Of a stretch of 64,000 nucleotides of DNA, positions 32,115-40,952 are shown piece after piece. This DNA comes from Deinococcus radiopugnans ATCC 19172 (GTDB taxonomy: Bacteria; Deinococcota; Deinococci; Deinococcales; Deinococcaceae), in contig NZ_VDMO01000010.1 in NCBI RefSeq assembly GCF_006335125.1, positions 1-64,000 on the forward strand, read 5' to 3'. The notes beneath the pieces were generated by a model that did no database searches, had not been told where the DNA came from, and saw nothing but the letters and a program-made list of their open reading frames with translations. The position numbers were made by a program, and so were the translations under genes. Every line of letters begins with the position of its first letter. The first letter of the stretch is position 1.

Positions 32115-32440
32115 ATGCCCGACTTCGAGGCCCGGCCTCAGTCGCTTCCGACCCAGCGTGCCGGTCTGGCCCTCGGGCTGTGGGGGGAAGCTGAAATCGG
32201 CAAGACCCACACGGCGGAGGAGTGGTTGCGGGACGTTCCCTGCCGGACGGCGGCGGTGCGGGCCGACGCGCCGCTGGTCCGGCCTGGACGGGCGCTCCCC
32301 AGCCCACACAGCTCCCGCTGTGGGCCGAGCAGCCCCTGAGAGCAGCTGGAGCGGGGCGAGGACCTGAAAGCGGCGGCCCTGCTGGTCACCAGCCGCCACC
32401 GGCTCCCGCTGCGAGGTCCGGGGGCGCCGGCCAGGACCGG
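32115..32440 (+). pseudogene. Remnant of an AfsR/STAND-like ATP-binding regulator
   Basis: One frame gives a P-loop-like stretch (GLWGEAEIGKTHTAEEWL) followed by VPCRTAAVRADAPL. A different frame downstream gives QLERGEDLKAAALLVTSRHRLPL, which recalls the Walker B and sensor part of the same kind of protein. The section that should lie between is deleted and the frame is lost. I take it as decayed; it is not expressed as a normal protein. Confidence 0.5.
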
Positions 32441-32467
32441 CATGGATCTTCACCCTCACACCATTCA

Positions 32468-32601
32468 TACGGACTCCGATTGAAAGGTGTTGGAAACACC
32501 TGGAAATCCGAGCGGAGCGAGAAAGAGAAAAACGGGTTCCGGACGTGGAGTGTAGGAACCGGCGCTCTCCCGGTTCCTACACGAAACAAACGGAATCCGT
32601 A
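32468..32601 (+). repeat. Hairpin element, copy 2 (134 bp)
   Basis: The ends are TACGGACTCCG/CGGAATCCGTA, flanked on both sides by TCA (32465-32467 and 32602-32604), a likely target duplication. Hairpin 1 is AGGTGTT/AACACCT (32485-32501). The core is CCGAGCGGAGCGAG. Hairpin 2 is the perfect 13-pair stem GTGTAGGAACCGG/CCGGTTCCTACAC (32550-32582). The right TCA is the TGA stop of the MFS gene. Confidence 0.92.
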
Positions 32602-33882
32602 TCAGTCGCTGGCCGCGGCCCCCTGAACGTCGCCGCCTCTCCCCTGCGCCCGCAGGTAGCCCCCGAGCGTGAGCAGGGCGGCGAACAGGCCTAGGACGGC
32701 CACGGCCGGTGCGAGGCCCACGGCACCCATCAGCACGACGGCCAGACTCACCCCCACCGGGCGCAGGCCCTGCCCCACCAGAATGCGGGCGCTGTAGACC
32801 CGCCCGCGCACCTCCTCCGGCGTGAGGCGGGCGAACAGCGTCCCCACCATCACGTTCAGGGGGCCGAAACACAGCCCCATCAGCAGCGCGAGGACGAGGG
32901 CCACCCCCAGCGAGGGGGCGTACGCCACGCCCACGATGCACAGCGCCGGACCGATGCAGCCCAGCGCGATCCAGTTCAGGGGATGACGGCTGACCCGGCG
33001 TCCCATCCAGATCACCATGCCCAGTTCGGCCAGTGCCAGAACCGAACCCAGCAGACCGACCCCCAGCGCGCCGCGGCTGTTGGCGCGGATCCAGGACAGG
33101 GCCGCGGGCAGCTCCACCCCCGTCATCAGGCGGTCGGCGATGCGGGGCAAGAAGACCGCCGTGTAGGGCTCCATGGCGAAGTTCACGCTGGCCAGGCCCA
33201 GCAGCGTCGCCCACAGCGCGGGCCGCGCGAGGACGAATGCGAAGCCGAACCGGGTCCGTGCCCACCAGGCGGCCAGGCCCCGCCCGCTGTCGCGGGTCCG
33301 GGTCACCGCTGGAAAGCGGATCAGCGAGTAGGCGATCAGGGCCACCACAAAGGTGGCCGCGTTCACCCACATCACCCCGGGCGCCCCGATGCCCGCCACC
33401 AGAAAGCCCGCACTGATGGGGGCGAGCAGCCCGCTGGTGGTCCAGGTGAGATTAAACAGCGCCTGGATGCCCTGCAGCCGCTCCGGCGACACGAAGGTGG
33501 GCAGGGAAGCTTGCTGCGCCGGGAAAATCACGCTACCGGTGAAGCCCGTCAGGGCCGCAATACACACCAGCACGGGGAAGGAGAGCAGATCCAGGGTGTA
33601 GAGCAGTGGAATCAGGCTAATCCACAGGGCGCTCAGGCCATTGGCGACCTGCAGGATACGGCGGCGGTCCCAGACGTCGGTGAAGCTGGCCAGGCTGACC
33701 GTGCCGAGCAGCATGGCCGCGGTCCAGGCGCCGATCACGGTGCCCGACAGCGCGGGCGAGTTCGGGTAGAGGCGGTACAGGAACCAGGCGAGAGCGATGA
33801 AGGTGAGGCCGTTGCCGAAGGCGTTGATGCTCTCGCCGATCCAGAGAATCAGAATGCGGCGGTCGCGGAGCAGGGAGAACAT
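32602..33882 (-). CDS. MFS transporter
   Basis: The 426-residue membrane protein has about 12 segments and the MFS loop between segments 2 and 3 in degenerate form (FTDVWDRRRIL, about 68-78). The second half has a matching loop with WMGRRVSRHP. It resembles the EntS/MefA-like exporters, so it could expel a drug or siderophore; the substrate is unknown. Its TGA stop is the flank of a hairpin element, so the coding part is whole. It lies just inside the left tRNA fragment. Confidence 0.82.
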   Translation of the reverse strand: MFSLLRDRRILILWIGESINAFGNGLTFIALAWFLYRLYPNSPALSGTVIGAWTAAMLLGTVSLASFTDVWDRRRILQVANGLSALWISLIPLLYTLDLLSFPVLVCIAALTGFTGSVIFPAQQASLPTFVSPERLQGIQALFNLTWTTSGLLAPISAGFLVAGIGAPGVMWVNAATFVVALIAYSLIRFPAVTRTRDSGRGLAAWWARTRFGFAFVLARPALWATLLGLASVNFAMEPYTAVFLPRIADRLMTGVELPAALSWIRANSRGALGVGLLGSVLALAELGMVIWMGRRVSRHPLNWIALGCIGPALCIVGVAYAPSLGVALVLALLMGLCFGPLNVMVGTLFARLTPEEVRGRVYSARILVGQGLRPVGVSLAVVLMGAVGLAPAVAVLGLFAALLTLGGYLRAQGRGGDVQGAAASD

Positions 33883-34372
33883 AGCGGGACCTCAGAAAGG
33901 AGTGACGCGGGCGCGGGCCACAGGATACGCAGGGACCGGGCGGGAGCGTCCCATGGGCATGGACATGCGCGCAGGTAGGGAACAGGACCAGACGTCCGGG
34001 CCGAATTGCGGCCGTCCACCTCGCCAAGGGCCGCGCCGGCGTGCAGCCCTCCCTGAACGGTCTGGCCCTCAGGCGCAGCACCACGAAGTGAAGCCGAGAC
34101 CCGCCGCCGGCGGTGACCCGGTGGGTTTACCGCGGCGATCTGCACGCCGACGGCCACAACCCCAGCCACGTCGCCCGGCCGGAGCTGGAGCGACTGAAGA
34201 TCCGCGTCTTGGAAGACGGCTGGACGCAGCCCATCGTGCGAAAGCGCACACGCTGGAACGCTGGATACGGCTCATTCACTGATCCGAGCGTAAGTCGGTA
34301 GCGCCCCGGTGGTCAGAGTCTTCGCCAGGAACGACACCTCTGCACTGCCAACGCTACGAACCAACGCATGGC
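33883..34372. other. Gene-poor stretch with phage-like remnant
   Basis: Between the MFS start and the Tricorn gene end I see only a ParB-like fragment and untranslatable remains; no intact gene, tRNA or repeat copy is evident. Confidence 0.5.
34113..34301 (+). pseudogene. Truncated ParB-like N-terminal domain (phage type)
   Basis: From a GTG the frame reads VYRGDLHADGHNP, HVARPELERLKIRVLEDGW and TQPIV, the pattern of phage-borne ParB/Srx-fold domains. The part that normally follows (an IVDGFHR-like motif) is missing and the frame ends in unrelated residues. The 62-residue product is about a third of the usual length. It is the clearest phage or plasmid trace at the left end of the suspected island. 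Confidence 0.55.
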
Positions 34373-37300
34373 TCAGTAACGCGCGGCGTCCGGTGCAGGC
34401 GCTCCGTTCGCCGCCGGTTCGCGGACGGCCCGGGGATCGGGCGCGGGGCGCGGCACCCGGCGCTGTGGATTGGCTTCCAGGGCGGTCAGGACCAGTTCCA
34501 CGGCGCGCTCCAGCTGCGGATCGCGGCCCTGGGCGGCGAGCTTCGTGGTGAACTCGACCTCGATATCGGGCGCAACCCCCACGTTCTCCACCTCCCACTC
34601 GCCCTCCGGGCTGAAGATGGCCAGGCGCGGTGATGTGAGCATGCCACCGTCGATCAGGGGCGGATAGTCGTAGATGCCGATCAATCCCCCCCAGGTGCGC
34701 TTGCCGACGATGGGCCCCAGCCCGCGCCGGCGGAAGAAATGCGGCAGGGCGTCCCCGCCGGAGCCGGCGAGTTCGTTGATGACCATGGCCTTGGGACCGA
34801 AGATCGAGGCGTTGGGCGACGCGAAGGGGCGGCCCTCGCGCGTCGCCCACAGGCTCAGCAGGGGCCGGTCCAGCAGATCCACCACGTAGTCCGCGACGGA
34901 GCCGCCCCCGTTGAAGCGCTCGTCGAGCACGACGCCCTGCCGGTCGAGTTGCGAGAAGTAGTACCGGTTGAAGGCCTCGTAGCCGGCGCGGGCGGTGTCG
35001 GCCATGTAGACGTACGCGACGCGCCCCCCGGACAGTTCGTCCACGCGGCGGCGGTTGGCCTCGATCCAGGCCCGCAGCCGCAGGCGGCGCTCGTCGGCCA
35101 CCGGACGCACGGTGACCGTGCGCGCGTCGGCCTCGTCCGGCGTGGGGCCTACGCGCAGCTCGGTGACGCGCTCGGCCGTCTGCTCGAACAGGGCGTAGAG
35201 GTTGTCGGCTGCGCGCAGCGGACGGCCATTGACCGCCAGCAGGTACTCGCCGTCCCGGACATTCACGCCCGGCTCGGTCAGGGGCGCGCGCAGGTCCGGG
35301 TTCCAGTTGAGGCCGCTAAAGATGCGCCGGAAGCGGTAGCGGCCGTCCGCGAGCTCGTAGTCGGCCCCCAGCAGCCCGACGCGCGCGTCCTCCCCGCGCG
35401 GCACGTCCCCGCCCGCGACGTAGGCGTGCCCGACGACCAGTTCACCCGACAGTTCGGCCAGCAGGAAGTTCAGGTCCTCGCGGTGCCCGACGTGCGGCAG
35501 GAAGGCGCGGTAGCGCTCGGCCACCGCCGCCCAGTCCAGACCGTGCATCGCAGGGTCGTAGAAGAAATCGCGGTGGATCCGCACGCCCTCCTCGAAGATC
35601 TGCGCCCACTCGGCACGCGGCTCGACGCGCACCTCGGCGCGGTCCAGGTCCAGGCGCCCGTCCTCAGGTTTCGGCGCGTCGGCCACACCGACGACGGCGT
35701 AGGTCACGGGCTGCCCACTGGCGTACAGCAGCTTCTTCCCGTCAGCGCTCACCCGGTAGTCGCTGACCCCCGGCAGGAACTCGCGCGCCTCACGCTTCCC
35801 GGTGTCCCAGACGCGCAGCACGTGCCGCTCGGGGGCCTGCTCCGGGTTGACTTCGGCGGTGGGGTCGCGCTCCAGGTAGAACAGGCGGTCCTCGGCAGGC
35901 TCCAGACGTGAGTACTCGCCGGGGGGCACCGGCAGGGCGACGATGCGCTGGCCCAGCCCGTCGAGGTCGATGCGCACCGGCTCAGGCGAATGCGCCGCCG
36001 CAGGAGCGTCGGCCTCAGGCGGGCGGGTTTCGGGCTCCTCGTCACTCTGCGGCGCCAGGGGCGAGGGGTCATCCCGGCGCAGGACCGCCACGTACAGGCT
36101 GCGCGTGACGGGCCGATCGTAGGAGGTCATGTCGAGCCAGCCGGTGTTCAGGCCGTAATTCACGCTCGCCGCGAAGTACAGCAGGCGCCCGTCGCGGCTG
36201 AAGCGGGCACTGACCGCGTCGCTCATGCCGTCGCTGACCTGATGCGATTCGCCGCGGGGCACGTCGTGCACGAACACGGCCCGCAGGTGGTTCGGGAGGC
36301 GCCGGGTGTAGGTGAGCCACTGCCCGTCCGGCGACCACGCCGGGTCCAGGCTGCGCTGCGGGTGGTCGTAGGTGTCGGTGTCCACCTGCTTTACCTCACC
36401 CGTCTCCAGCACGACGTAGGACAGGTTCAGCGCCTTGTCGGTGAAGGCGATGCGGGTGCCGTCTGGCGACCACAGCGGGCTGTAGAAGAAGGTCGGCGTC
36501 TCACTCAGCGGGCAGGTGCGGAGAACGGCGCCCTTCTGATCGGCGACCACCAGCCGGTACTCGCCGCCCTCGTCGGACAGGTACGCGACGGCTTGTCCGT
36601 GTGGTGACCAGGCCGGGTCCCGCGCAAAGACGCCGGGCGTGTTCGTGAGGGTCCGGGGATCGCCCTTGCCGGCAGGCACCGTCACGATCTCGCCGCGCGC
36701 GGCGAAGACGGCCCGCGCCCCAGTAGGCGAGAGGCCAAACGACGTGACGTGCGGCGCGGCCTTCACGCGGCGGGGCCGGAGGTTGGGCAGATCGGCGCTC
36801 ACTGTGATCTGCAGGGGCTCGGGCGCCTCACCAGGCGTCAGAAGATGGACCCGTCCCCCCTGCTCGTAGGCAAGCCGGCCCGCGCCGGCCGTGAGGGAAC
36901 GCACGTCGAAGTCGTCGTGGAAGGTCATCTGCCTGACGTCGCCGGTTCCGGGTTCGTGCTGCCAGACGTTCACGACCCCGCGGCGGTCCGAGAGGAAATA
37001 CACCTTTCCCTCCAGCCAGCAGGGAAAGGTATCGGTCGCGTTCTCGTGCGGCACCTCGGTCTCGTCAAGGGTGTCGAGGTCGAGCAGCCGGATCGGCACG
37101 GTCATGCCGCCCCGGTACCTCTTCCAGGACCAGAACGGCTCGGCGAACGGCGTGTAGGCGAGGCGGCCGTCCTGGGAAAAGGCGCCGCGCTCGGCCATCG
37201 GCATGGGCAGGGCCGCCGGGTGCCCGCCTTCCAGGGACAGCGTGTAGAGGCGACGAACCCGCGCGGAGATGGTATGGCGGGCGGAGGCGAACAGAACCTC

Positions 37301-37600
37301 ACCCGTGGGCGTCCAGCCGCGCACGAGGTCGTCGCCCGGGTGGTAGGTGAGGCGCCGGGGCGTGCCGCCCTCGACCGGCACGGCGTAGACGCTCGCGGCG
37401 CCGTCGTCGTTGCCGCTGAAGGCCACAACTTGCCCGTCCGGCGAGAAGTGCGGCGTCTGCTTGTAGCTGGGTGTGGCCGTCAGGCGCCGGACGTTCTGTC
37501 CACGGTGATCGGCGAGCCAGAGGTCTCCGGCGTACACGAAGGCGAGGTGCTCGGCACTGAGGGCCGGCTGACGCAGCAGCAGGGTCTCGGGAAGCGACAT
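34373..37600 (-). CDS. Tricorn-type protease (S41)
   Basis: The 1075-residue protein has the build of Tricorn core proteases. The N-terminal TolB-like beta-propeller half (to about 620) has repeated motifs such as TPHFSPDG, PLWSPDGTR and DPAWSPDG. A linker rich in Glu/Pro/Ala follows, then RIHRDFFYDP and HGLDWAAV (about 670-690), a PDZ domain (about 760-870) and the S41 domain with the nucleophile in NELAGSGGDALP (about 935). It degrades peptides, typically downstream of the proteasome or Lon/Clp. No signal peptide is seen. The ATG at 37600 starts the family-typical SLPETLLLRQPALS; the frame upstream has no homology. Confidence 0.88.
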   Translation of the reverse strand: MSLPETLLLRQPALSAEHLAFVYAGDLWLADHRGQNVRRLTATPSYKQTPHFSPDGQVVAFSGNDDGAASVYAVPVEGGTPRRLTYHPGDDLVRGWTPTGEVLFASARHTISARVRRLYTLSLEGGHPAALPMPMAERGAFSQDGRLAYTPFAEPFWSWKRYRGGMTVPIRLLDLDTLDETEVPHENATDTFPCWLEGKVYFLSDRRGVVNVWQHEPGTGDVRQMTFHDDFDVRSLTAGAGRLAYEQGGRVHLLTPGEAPEPLQITVSADLPNLRPRRVKAAPHVTSFGLSPTGARAVFAARGEIVTVPAGKGDPRTLTNTPGVFARDPAWSPHGQAVAYLSDEGGEYRLVVADQKGAVLRTCPLSETPTFFYSPLWSPDGTRIAFTDKALNLSYVVLETGEVKQVDTDTYDHPQRSLDPAWSPDGQWLTYTRRLPNHLRAVFVHDVPRGESHQVSDGMSDAVSARFSRDGRLLYFAASVNYGLNTGWLDMTSYDRPVTRSLYVAVLRRDDPSPLAPQSDEEPETRPPEADAPAAAHSPEPVRIDLDGLGQRIVALPVPPGEYSRLEPAEDRLFYLERDPTAEVNPEQAPERHVLRVWDTGKREAREFLPGVSDYRVSADGKKLLYASGQPVTYAVVGVADAPKPEDGRLDLDRAEVRVEPRAEWAQIFEEGVRIHRDFFYDPAMHGLDWAAVAERYRAFLPHVGHREDLNFLLAELSGELVVGHAYVAGGDVPRGEDARVGLLGADYELADGRYRFRRIFSGLNWNPDLRAPLTEPGVNVRDGEYLLAVNGRPLRAADNLYALFEQTAERVTELRVGPTPDEADARTVTVRPVADERRLRLRAWIEANRRRVDELSGGRVAYVYMADTARAGYEAFNRYYFSQLDRQGVVLDERFNGGGSVADYVVDLLDRPLLSLWATREGRPFASPNASIFGPKAMVINELAGSGGDALPHFFRRRGLGPIVGKRTWGGLIGIYDYPPLIDGGMLTSPRLAIFSPEGEWEVENVGVAPDIEVEFTTKLAAQGRDPQLERAVELVLTALEANPQRRVPRPAPDPRAVREPAANGAPAPDAARY

Positions 37601-38161
37601 GGGAAACACTCCTTGAAGGCGGGGAACGGCGTCGGTGTGGTGTGACCTTACCGCACCGCGGACGCCAGAGCGGCGTGACATGGCTGGGGTCCGGCACAGG
37701 GAGATAGGCCCAGCCTGTCGCGCGCGGTGGCCAGTCCGATGTCAGTGAATAGTGTGTGCCCGGGGCGGCCGGGCCGCAACTGCGAGGACACGCGTAGATC
37801 ATGCGCGGCGGGGCTGCGGCAACATTCGACCCACGTGACGCCCTATCCTGACGCCGCACCAATCCATCTTGTCAAAGGTCGCCCGGTCTTCCCTGACGCC
37901 GGCCATGTCTTCCACGCAGATCGATGTCCAGCACCCACGCCAGGGCACAACGGCGGCCAATCGCAACGGTGAGCCAGCTGCCCACACCGGTTCCAGATCT
38001 CCCATCCGCCTGAACAGCAGTGAGATTCTCGTCACATCCAGTCCTGCAGGGGCGGTGAATCCCGGCGGGTATACCGCCCCTTTACCTGAATGCGACAGAG
38101 TCAGTGGCATGCCGCACCTCGCCCTTCAGAAATCAGTCGCCACACCGCAAAAGGAAATCCC
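37601..38161. other. 560-bp intergenic region upstream of the two-component system
   Basis: The gap separates divergent transcription units. It holds the direct-repeat box at 38070-38086. I see no convincing gene, tRNA-like fold or element copy in the rest. Confidence 0.5.
38070..38086 (+). promoter_or_regulatory. Direct-repeat box TATACC-N5-TTTACC, 75 bp before the response regulator
   Basis: Two hexamers stand 11 bases apart, one helical turn, the spacing bound by OmpR/PhoB/PhoP-type regulators. The box lies in GGCGGGTATACCGCCC. The same pattern recurs at 48786, 48888 and 49519. Confidence 0.6.
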
Positions 38162-38833
38162 ATGCGCTTACTGATCGTCGAGGATGACCCCCACATCGCC
38201 GAACTGCTGCGCGATGGTCTGGGCGAGGAAGGCTACGAGTGTGATCACGCCGCCAGCGCGGATCAGGGTGCGGAGCTGGCCTGGCTCTTTCCCTACGGCC
38301 TGCTGATCCTGGACGTCATGCTGCCCGAGGGCATCGACGCAGGCTATGTCCTGGGCCGAACGCTCCGCGAAGGTGGACTGACCACCCCCATTCTGTACCT
38401 GACGGCGCGCGGCACGGTGGAAGACCGGGTGGAGGGCCTGGAAGCGGGCGGCGATGATTACCTGCTCAAGCCCTTTGCTTTCAAGGAACTCCGGGCGCGC
38501 GTGCGGGCGCTGCTGCGCCGGGCGGGCGGCAACGCGCAGAACACCCTGCCCCTGCCTGGCGGCTGGGTGATGGACCTGGGCGGGCGGGAGCTGTACCGTG
38601 CGGGCGTGCGCGCCGACCTGACGCGCCGCGAGTTTGGGCTGCTGGAACTGCTGGCCCTGAACAGCACCCGCGCCTTTGGCCGCGACGACATCGTTGACCG
38701 GCTGTGGAGCGGTGAGACGGGGGTGGAGCCGAAAGTGATCGACGTCTATGTCAGCACCATCCGCCGCAAGACCGAAGATCGCCTGATCGAGACGTTGCGC
38801 GGCGTGGGGTACCGACTGGGACGTGGCGATTGA
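38162..38833 (+). CDS. OmpR-family response regulator
   Basis: The 223-residue protein has a receiver domain with acidic pocket VEDDP (residues 6-10), phospho-acceptor Asp 51 in LLILDVMLPEG, and Lys in YLLKPFAF (about 101). A C-terminal winged helix follows (REFGLLELLALNS, IDVYVSTIRRK, GVGYRLG). It overlaps the kinase gene by four bases. A direct repeat with OmpR-type spacing 75 bases upstream suggests autoregulation. The neighbouring envelope genes suggest a role in surface or envelope stress. Confidence 0.93.
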   Translation: MRLLIVEDDPHIAELLRDGLGEEGYECDHAASADQGAELAWLFPYGLLILDVMLPEGIDAGYVLGRTLREGGLTTPILYLTARGTVEDRVEGLEAGGDDYLLKPFAFKELRARVRALLRRAGGNAQNTLPLPGGWVMDLGGRELYRAGVRADLTRREFGLLELLALNSTRAFGRDDIVDRLWSGETGVEPKVIDVYVSTIRRKTEDRLIETLRGVGYRLGRGD

Positions 38834-40266
38834 CCCGGCCCGCGCTGCCCACGCCCATTCAGAAGGTGCTGGGCCGCCTGAGCCTGCGCCTCAAGCTGAC
38901 GCTGGGCTACGCCGTGGTGTTCGCCGTGACCGTGCTGTTGGGCGGGGCGGGCGTGTACTACGCCGCCGAGCGGGCGCTCACCGCCTCGCTGGACGCCACC
39001 CTGCGCGAGACCGCCAGCGTGGCGCAGGCCAGCATTGATCCACACGAGGACGAGGAGGGTGACGGCACGGCGCCGGAGCCGGCGGACTTCACCTCCGAGT
39101 TGAAGCCCAGCGGTGACCTGAGGATCGAACTCCTGTCTTCCAGCGGACGCATTCTGGCGCGGGCCGGCGACGTTGAAGAGGCGGCGAGCCAGCCCCATCC
39201 GGTTACCTCTGGCTTTGTCACCCAGGACGGCCGCCGCGTGCTGACCCTGCGGGTGGATGATCTGTACCTGCGGGTGTCGCGGCCCACCGACGCGCTCTCC
39301 GGCTTTCTGGAAACGCTGGCCCGGTTGCTGCTGGTGGGCAGCGCCTTCATGATCGCCGTGGCCTGCGGGGCCGGATACTGGCTGGCCCACCGCGCCCTCA
39401 AGCCCGTCGACGCTGTGGCCCGCACCGCCGAGAGCATTGCCACGCGGGGCGACTACGCCGAGCGCGTCCCGCAGTCTCCCGGCACCGACGAAATGGCCCG
39501 GCTGACCCGCACCGTGAATCTCATGCTCGACGGTCTGGCCGGCACCATCGAGCGCGAGAAGGATTTTGCGCGCACGGCGGCCCACGAACTGCGAACCCCG
39601 CTGACCGTCCTGCGGGGCCGTCTGGACCTGGCGCTGGAACGTCCACGCGAAGCCGCCGAGTATCAGAAGGCGTTGACCGGCATGGTCGGCCGGGTGGAGG
39701 CGCTGACCGCCCTGACCGAGGGACTGCTGGCCCTGGCCCGCACCGACGCGCCCGCACAACTGGAACGGGTGGAGCTGGCCGCAATCGCCGCACAGGTGGC
39801 CGAGGGCTGCGAGGACCTGGCGCGGGCCGCCGGTCAGCACATCCGGCTGAACCTGGAGCCGAGCTGGGTGCAGGCTGAGGGCGAGGGGGTCGAGCGGGCC
39901 ATCCGCAACCTGCTGGAAAATGCCCTGAAATACGGCGCAGATGACGAGGTGCTGGTCAAAGTCGCTGCCCATGAACTTCAGGTGGTCAGCGGTGGCCCTG
40001 GCCCCGATCCGGCACAGTGGTCCCGGCTGCTGCAACCCTTCGAGCGCGGCGCGGGCGTGCAAGGGGTCAGCGGCAGCGGCCTGGGGCTGGCGCTGGTCTC
40101 GGCCCTGGCCCGGCGCTGGGAGGCCCAACTGGTCCCGCTCTGGGACGAGGCCTCATTCAGCGTGAGGTTGGTGTTTCCGGCAGGCGGCGCCGAGGCCTCA
40201 TCCCCTCCTGCGGACCCGCTGGGCCACGCGCCCCACCTGACCCTGCCCAGGCGCACGGGTTCATGA
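38830..40266 (+). CDS. Sensor histidine kinase with altered G1 box
   Basis: The 478-residue kinase starts at TTG (38830), overlapping the regulator stop. It has two membrane segments (about 22-45 and 160-182) around a sensor domain, then HAMP, HisKA with the phosphorylated His in AAHELRTPLTVL (about 253), N box RNLLENALKYG and G2 box GSGLGLALV. The G1 box, normally DxGxG, reads SGGPG, so the Asp that holds adenine is Ser. Activity may be reduced or phosphatase-biased. The C-terminal tail is Pro-rich. The stop overlaps the next start (ATGA). Confidence 0.88.
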   Translation: MTRPALPTPIQKVLGRLSLRLKLTLGYAVVFAVTVLLGGAGVYYAAERALTASLDATLRETASVAQASIDPHEDEEGDGTAPEPADFTSELKPSGDLRIELLSSSGRILARAGDVEEAASQPHPVTSGFVTQDGRRVLTLRVDDLYLRVSRPTDALSGFLETLARLLLVGSAFMIAVACGAGYWLAHRALKPVDAVARTAESIATRGDYAERVPQSPGTDEMARLTRTVNLMLDGLAGTIEREKDFARTAAHELRTPLTVLRGRLDLALERPREAAEYQKALTGMVGRVEALTALTEGLLALARTDAPAQLERVELAAIAAQVAEGCEDLARAAGQHIRLNLEPSWVQAEGEGVERAIRNLLENALKYGADDEVLVKVAAHELQVVSGGPGPDPAQWSRLLQPFERGAGVQGVSGSGLGLALVSALARRWEAQLVPLWDEASFSVRLVFPAGGAEASSPPADPLGHAPHLTLPRRTGS

Positions 40267-40952
40267 CCACGGTCAGCCCGGCACCGGTCCATGCCGCGCC
40301 CGAATCGCTGTGGCCGGCCCGACTCGTCATCCTGGCCATCATCGGGCTGAACCTGCTGCTCAGCGAGTATCTGACCCTGGGACCGCGCTGGCTGCTGCCC
40401 GCGCTGGAACTGGGCCTGCTGATGCCGCTGTCGGTGGTGGGCAGCCAGGAACGCCGCCGCCTGCTGCGTGCCGGTCACCAGCAGATGGACTGGTCCCAGG
40501 GCCGCCGGGGCCTGACCGTGAGCCTGATCGCCCTGCTCCACCTGACCAACCTGTCATCCCTGACCCTGCTGATCGTCAGCCTGCTGCGCGGCAGCAGCGC
40601 GTCCGGCGCGACCCTGCTGGCTGAAACGCTGAACATCTGGATGACCAACGTGTTCGTGTTCAGCCTGTGGTCCTGGGAGATGGACCAGGGCGGGCCCCTG
40701 CGCCGGGGCCAGGATGGCAAGCCCGCCGATTTCCTGTTTCCCCAGGCCGCCAATCCGGCCCACGCCGCGCCCGGCTGGCGGCCCGAGTCCCTGGATTATT
40801 TGTTCGTGGCCTTTACCAACGCCGCCGCGTTCAGCCCCACCGACACCATGCCGCTGTCGTGGCGGGCCAAGGCGCTGATGCTGGTGCAGCCATCCACCTC
40901 GATTCTGACCGTGGTGCTGGTCGCCAGCCGCGCCGTGAGCGTTCTCAAGTGA
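40263..40952 (+). CDS. Membrane protein of unknown function
   Basis: The 229-residue protein has about five hydrophobic segments (first VILAIIGLNLLLSEYL) and a conserved-looking part DYLFVAFTNAAAFSPTD followed by TMPLSWRAKALM near the C-terminus. I know this kind of sequence from uncharacterised bacterial membrane proteins without an assigned role. It overlaps the kinase gene and the PIG-L gene by four bases each, so all four are one operon. Confidence 0.75.
   Translation: MTTVSPAPVHAAPESLWPARLVILAIIGLNLLLSEYLTLGPRWLLPALELGLLMPLSVVGSQERRRLLRAGHQQMDWSQGRRGLTVSLIALLHLTNLSSLTLLIVSLLRGSSASGATLLAETLNIWMTNVFVFSLWSWEMDQGGPLRRGQDGKPADFLFPQAANPAHAAPGWRPESLDYLFVAFTNAAAFSPTDTMPLSWRAKALMLVQPSTSILTVVLVASRAVSVLK

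Larger units (their letters stand above)
31810..32467. other. Degraded intergenic stretch with tRNA fragment and pseudogene
   Basis: Beyond the PfkB stop lie a terminator, a tRNA-Val 3' half, a small hairpin (CACTGGG/CCCAGTG, about 31943-31960) and fragments of an NTPase gene. No intact coding sequence is present. Confidence 0.6.
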
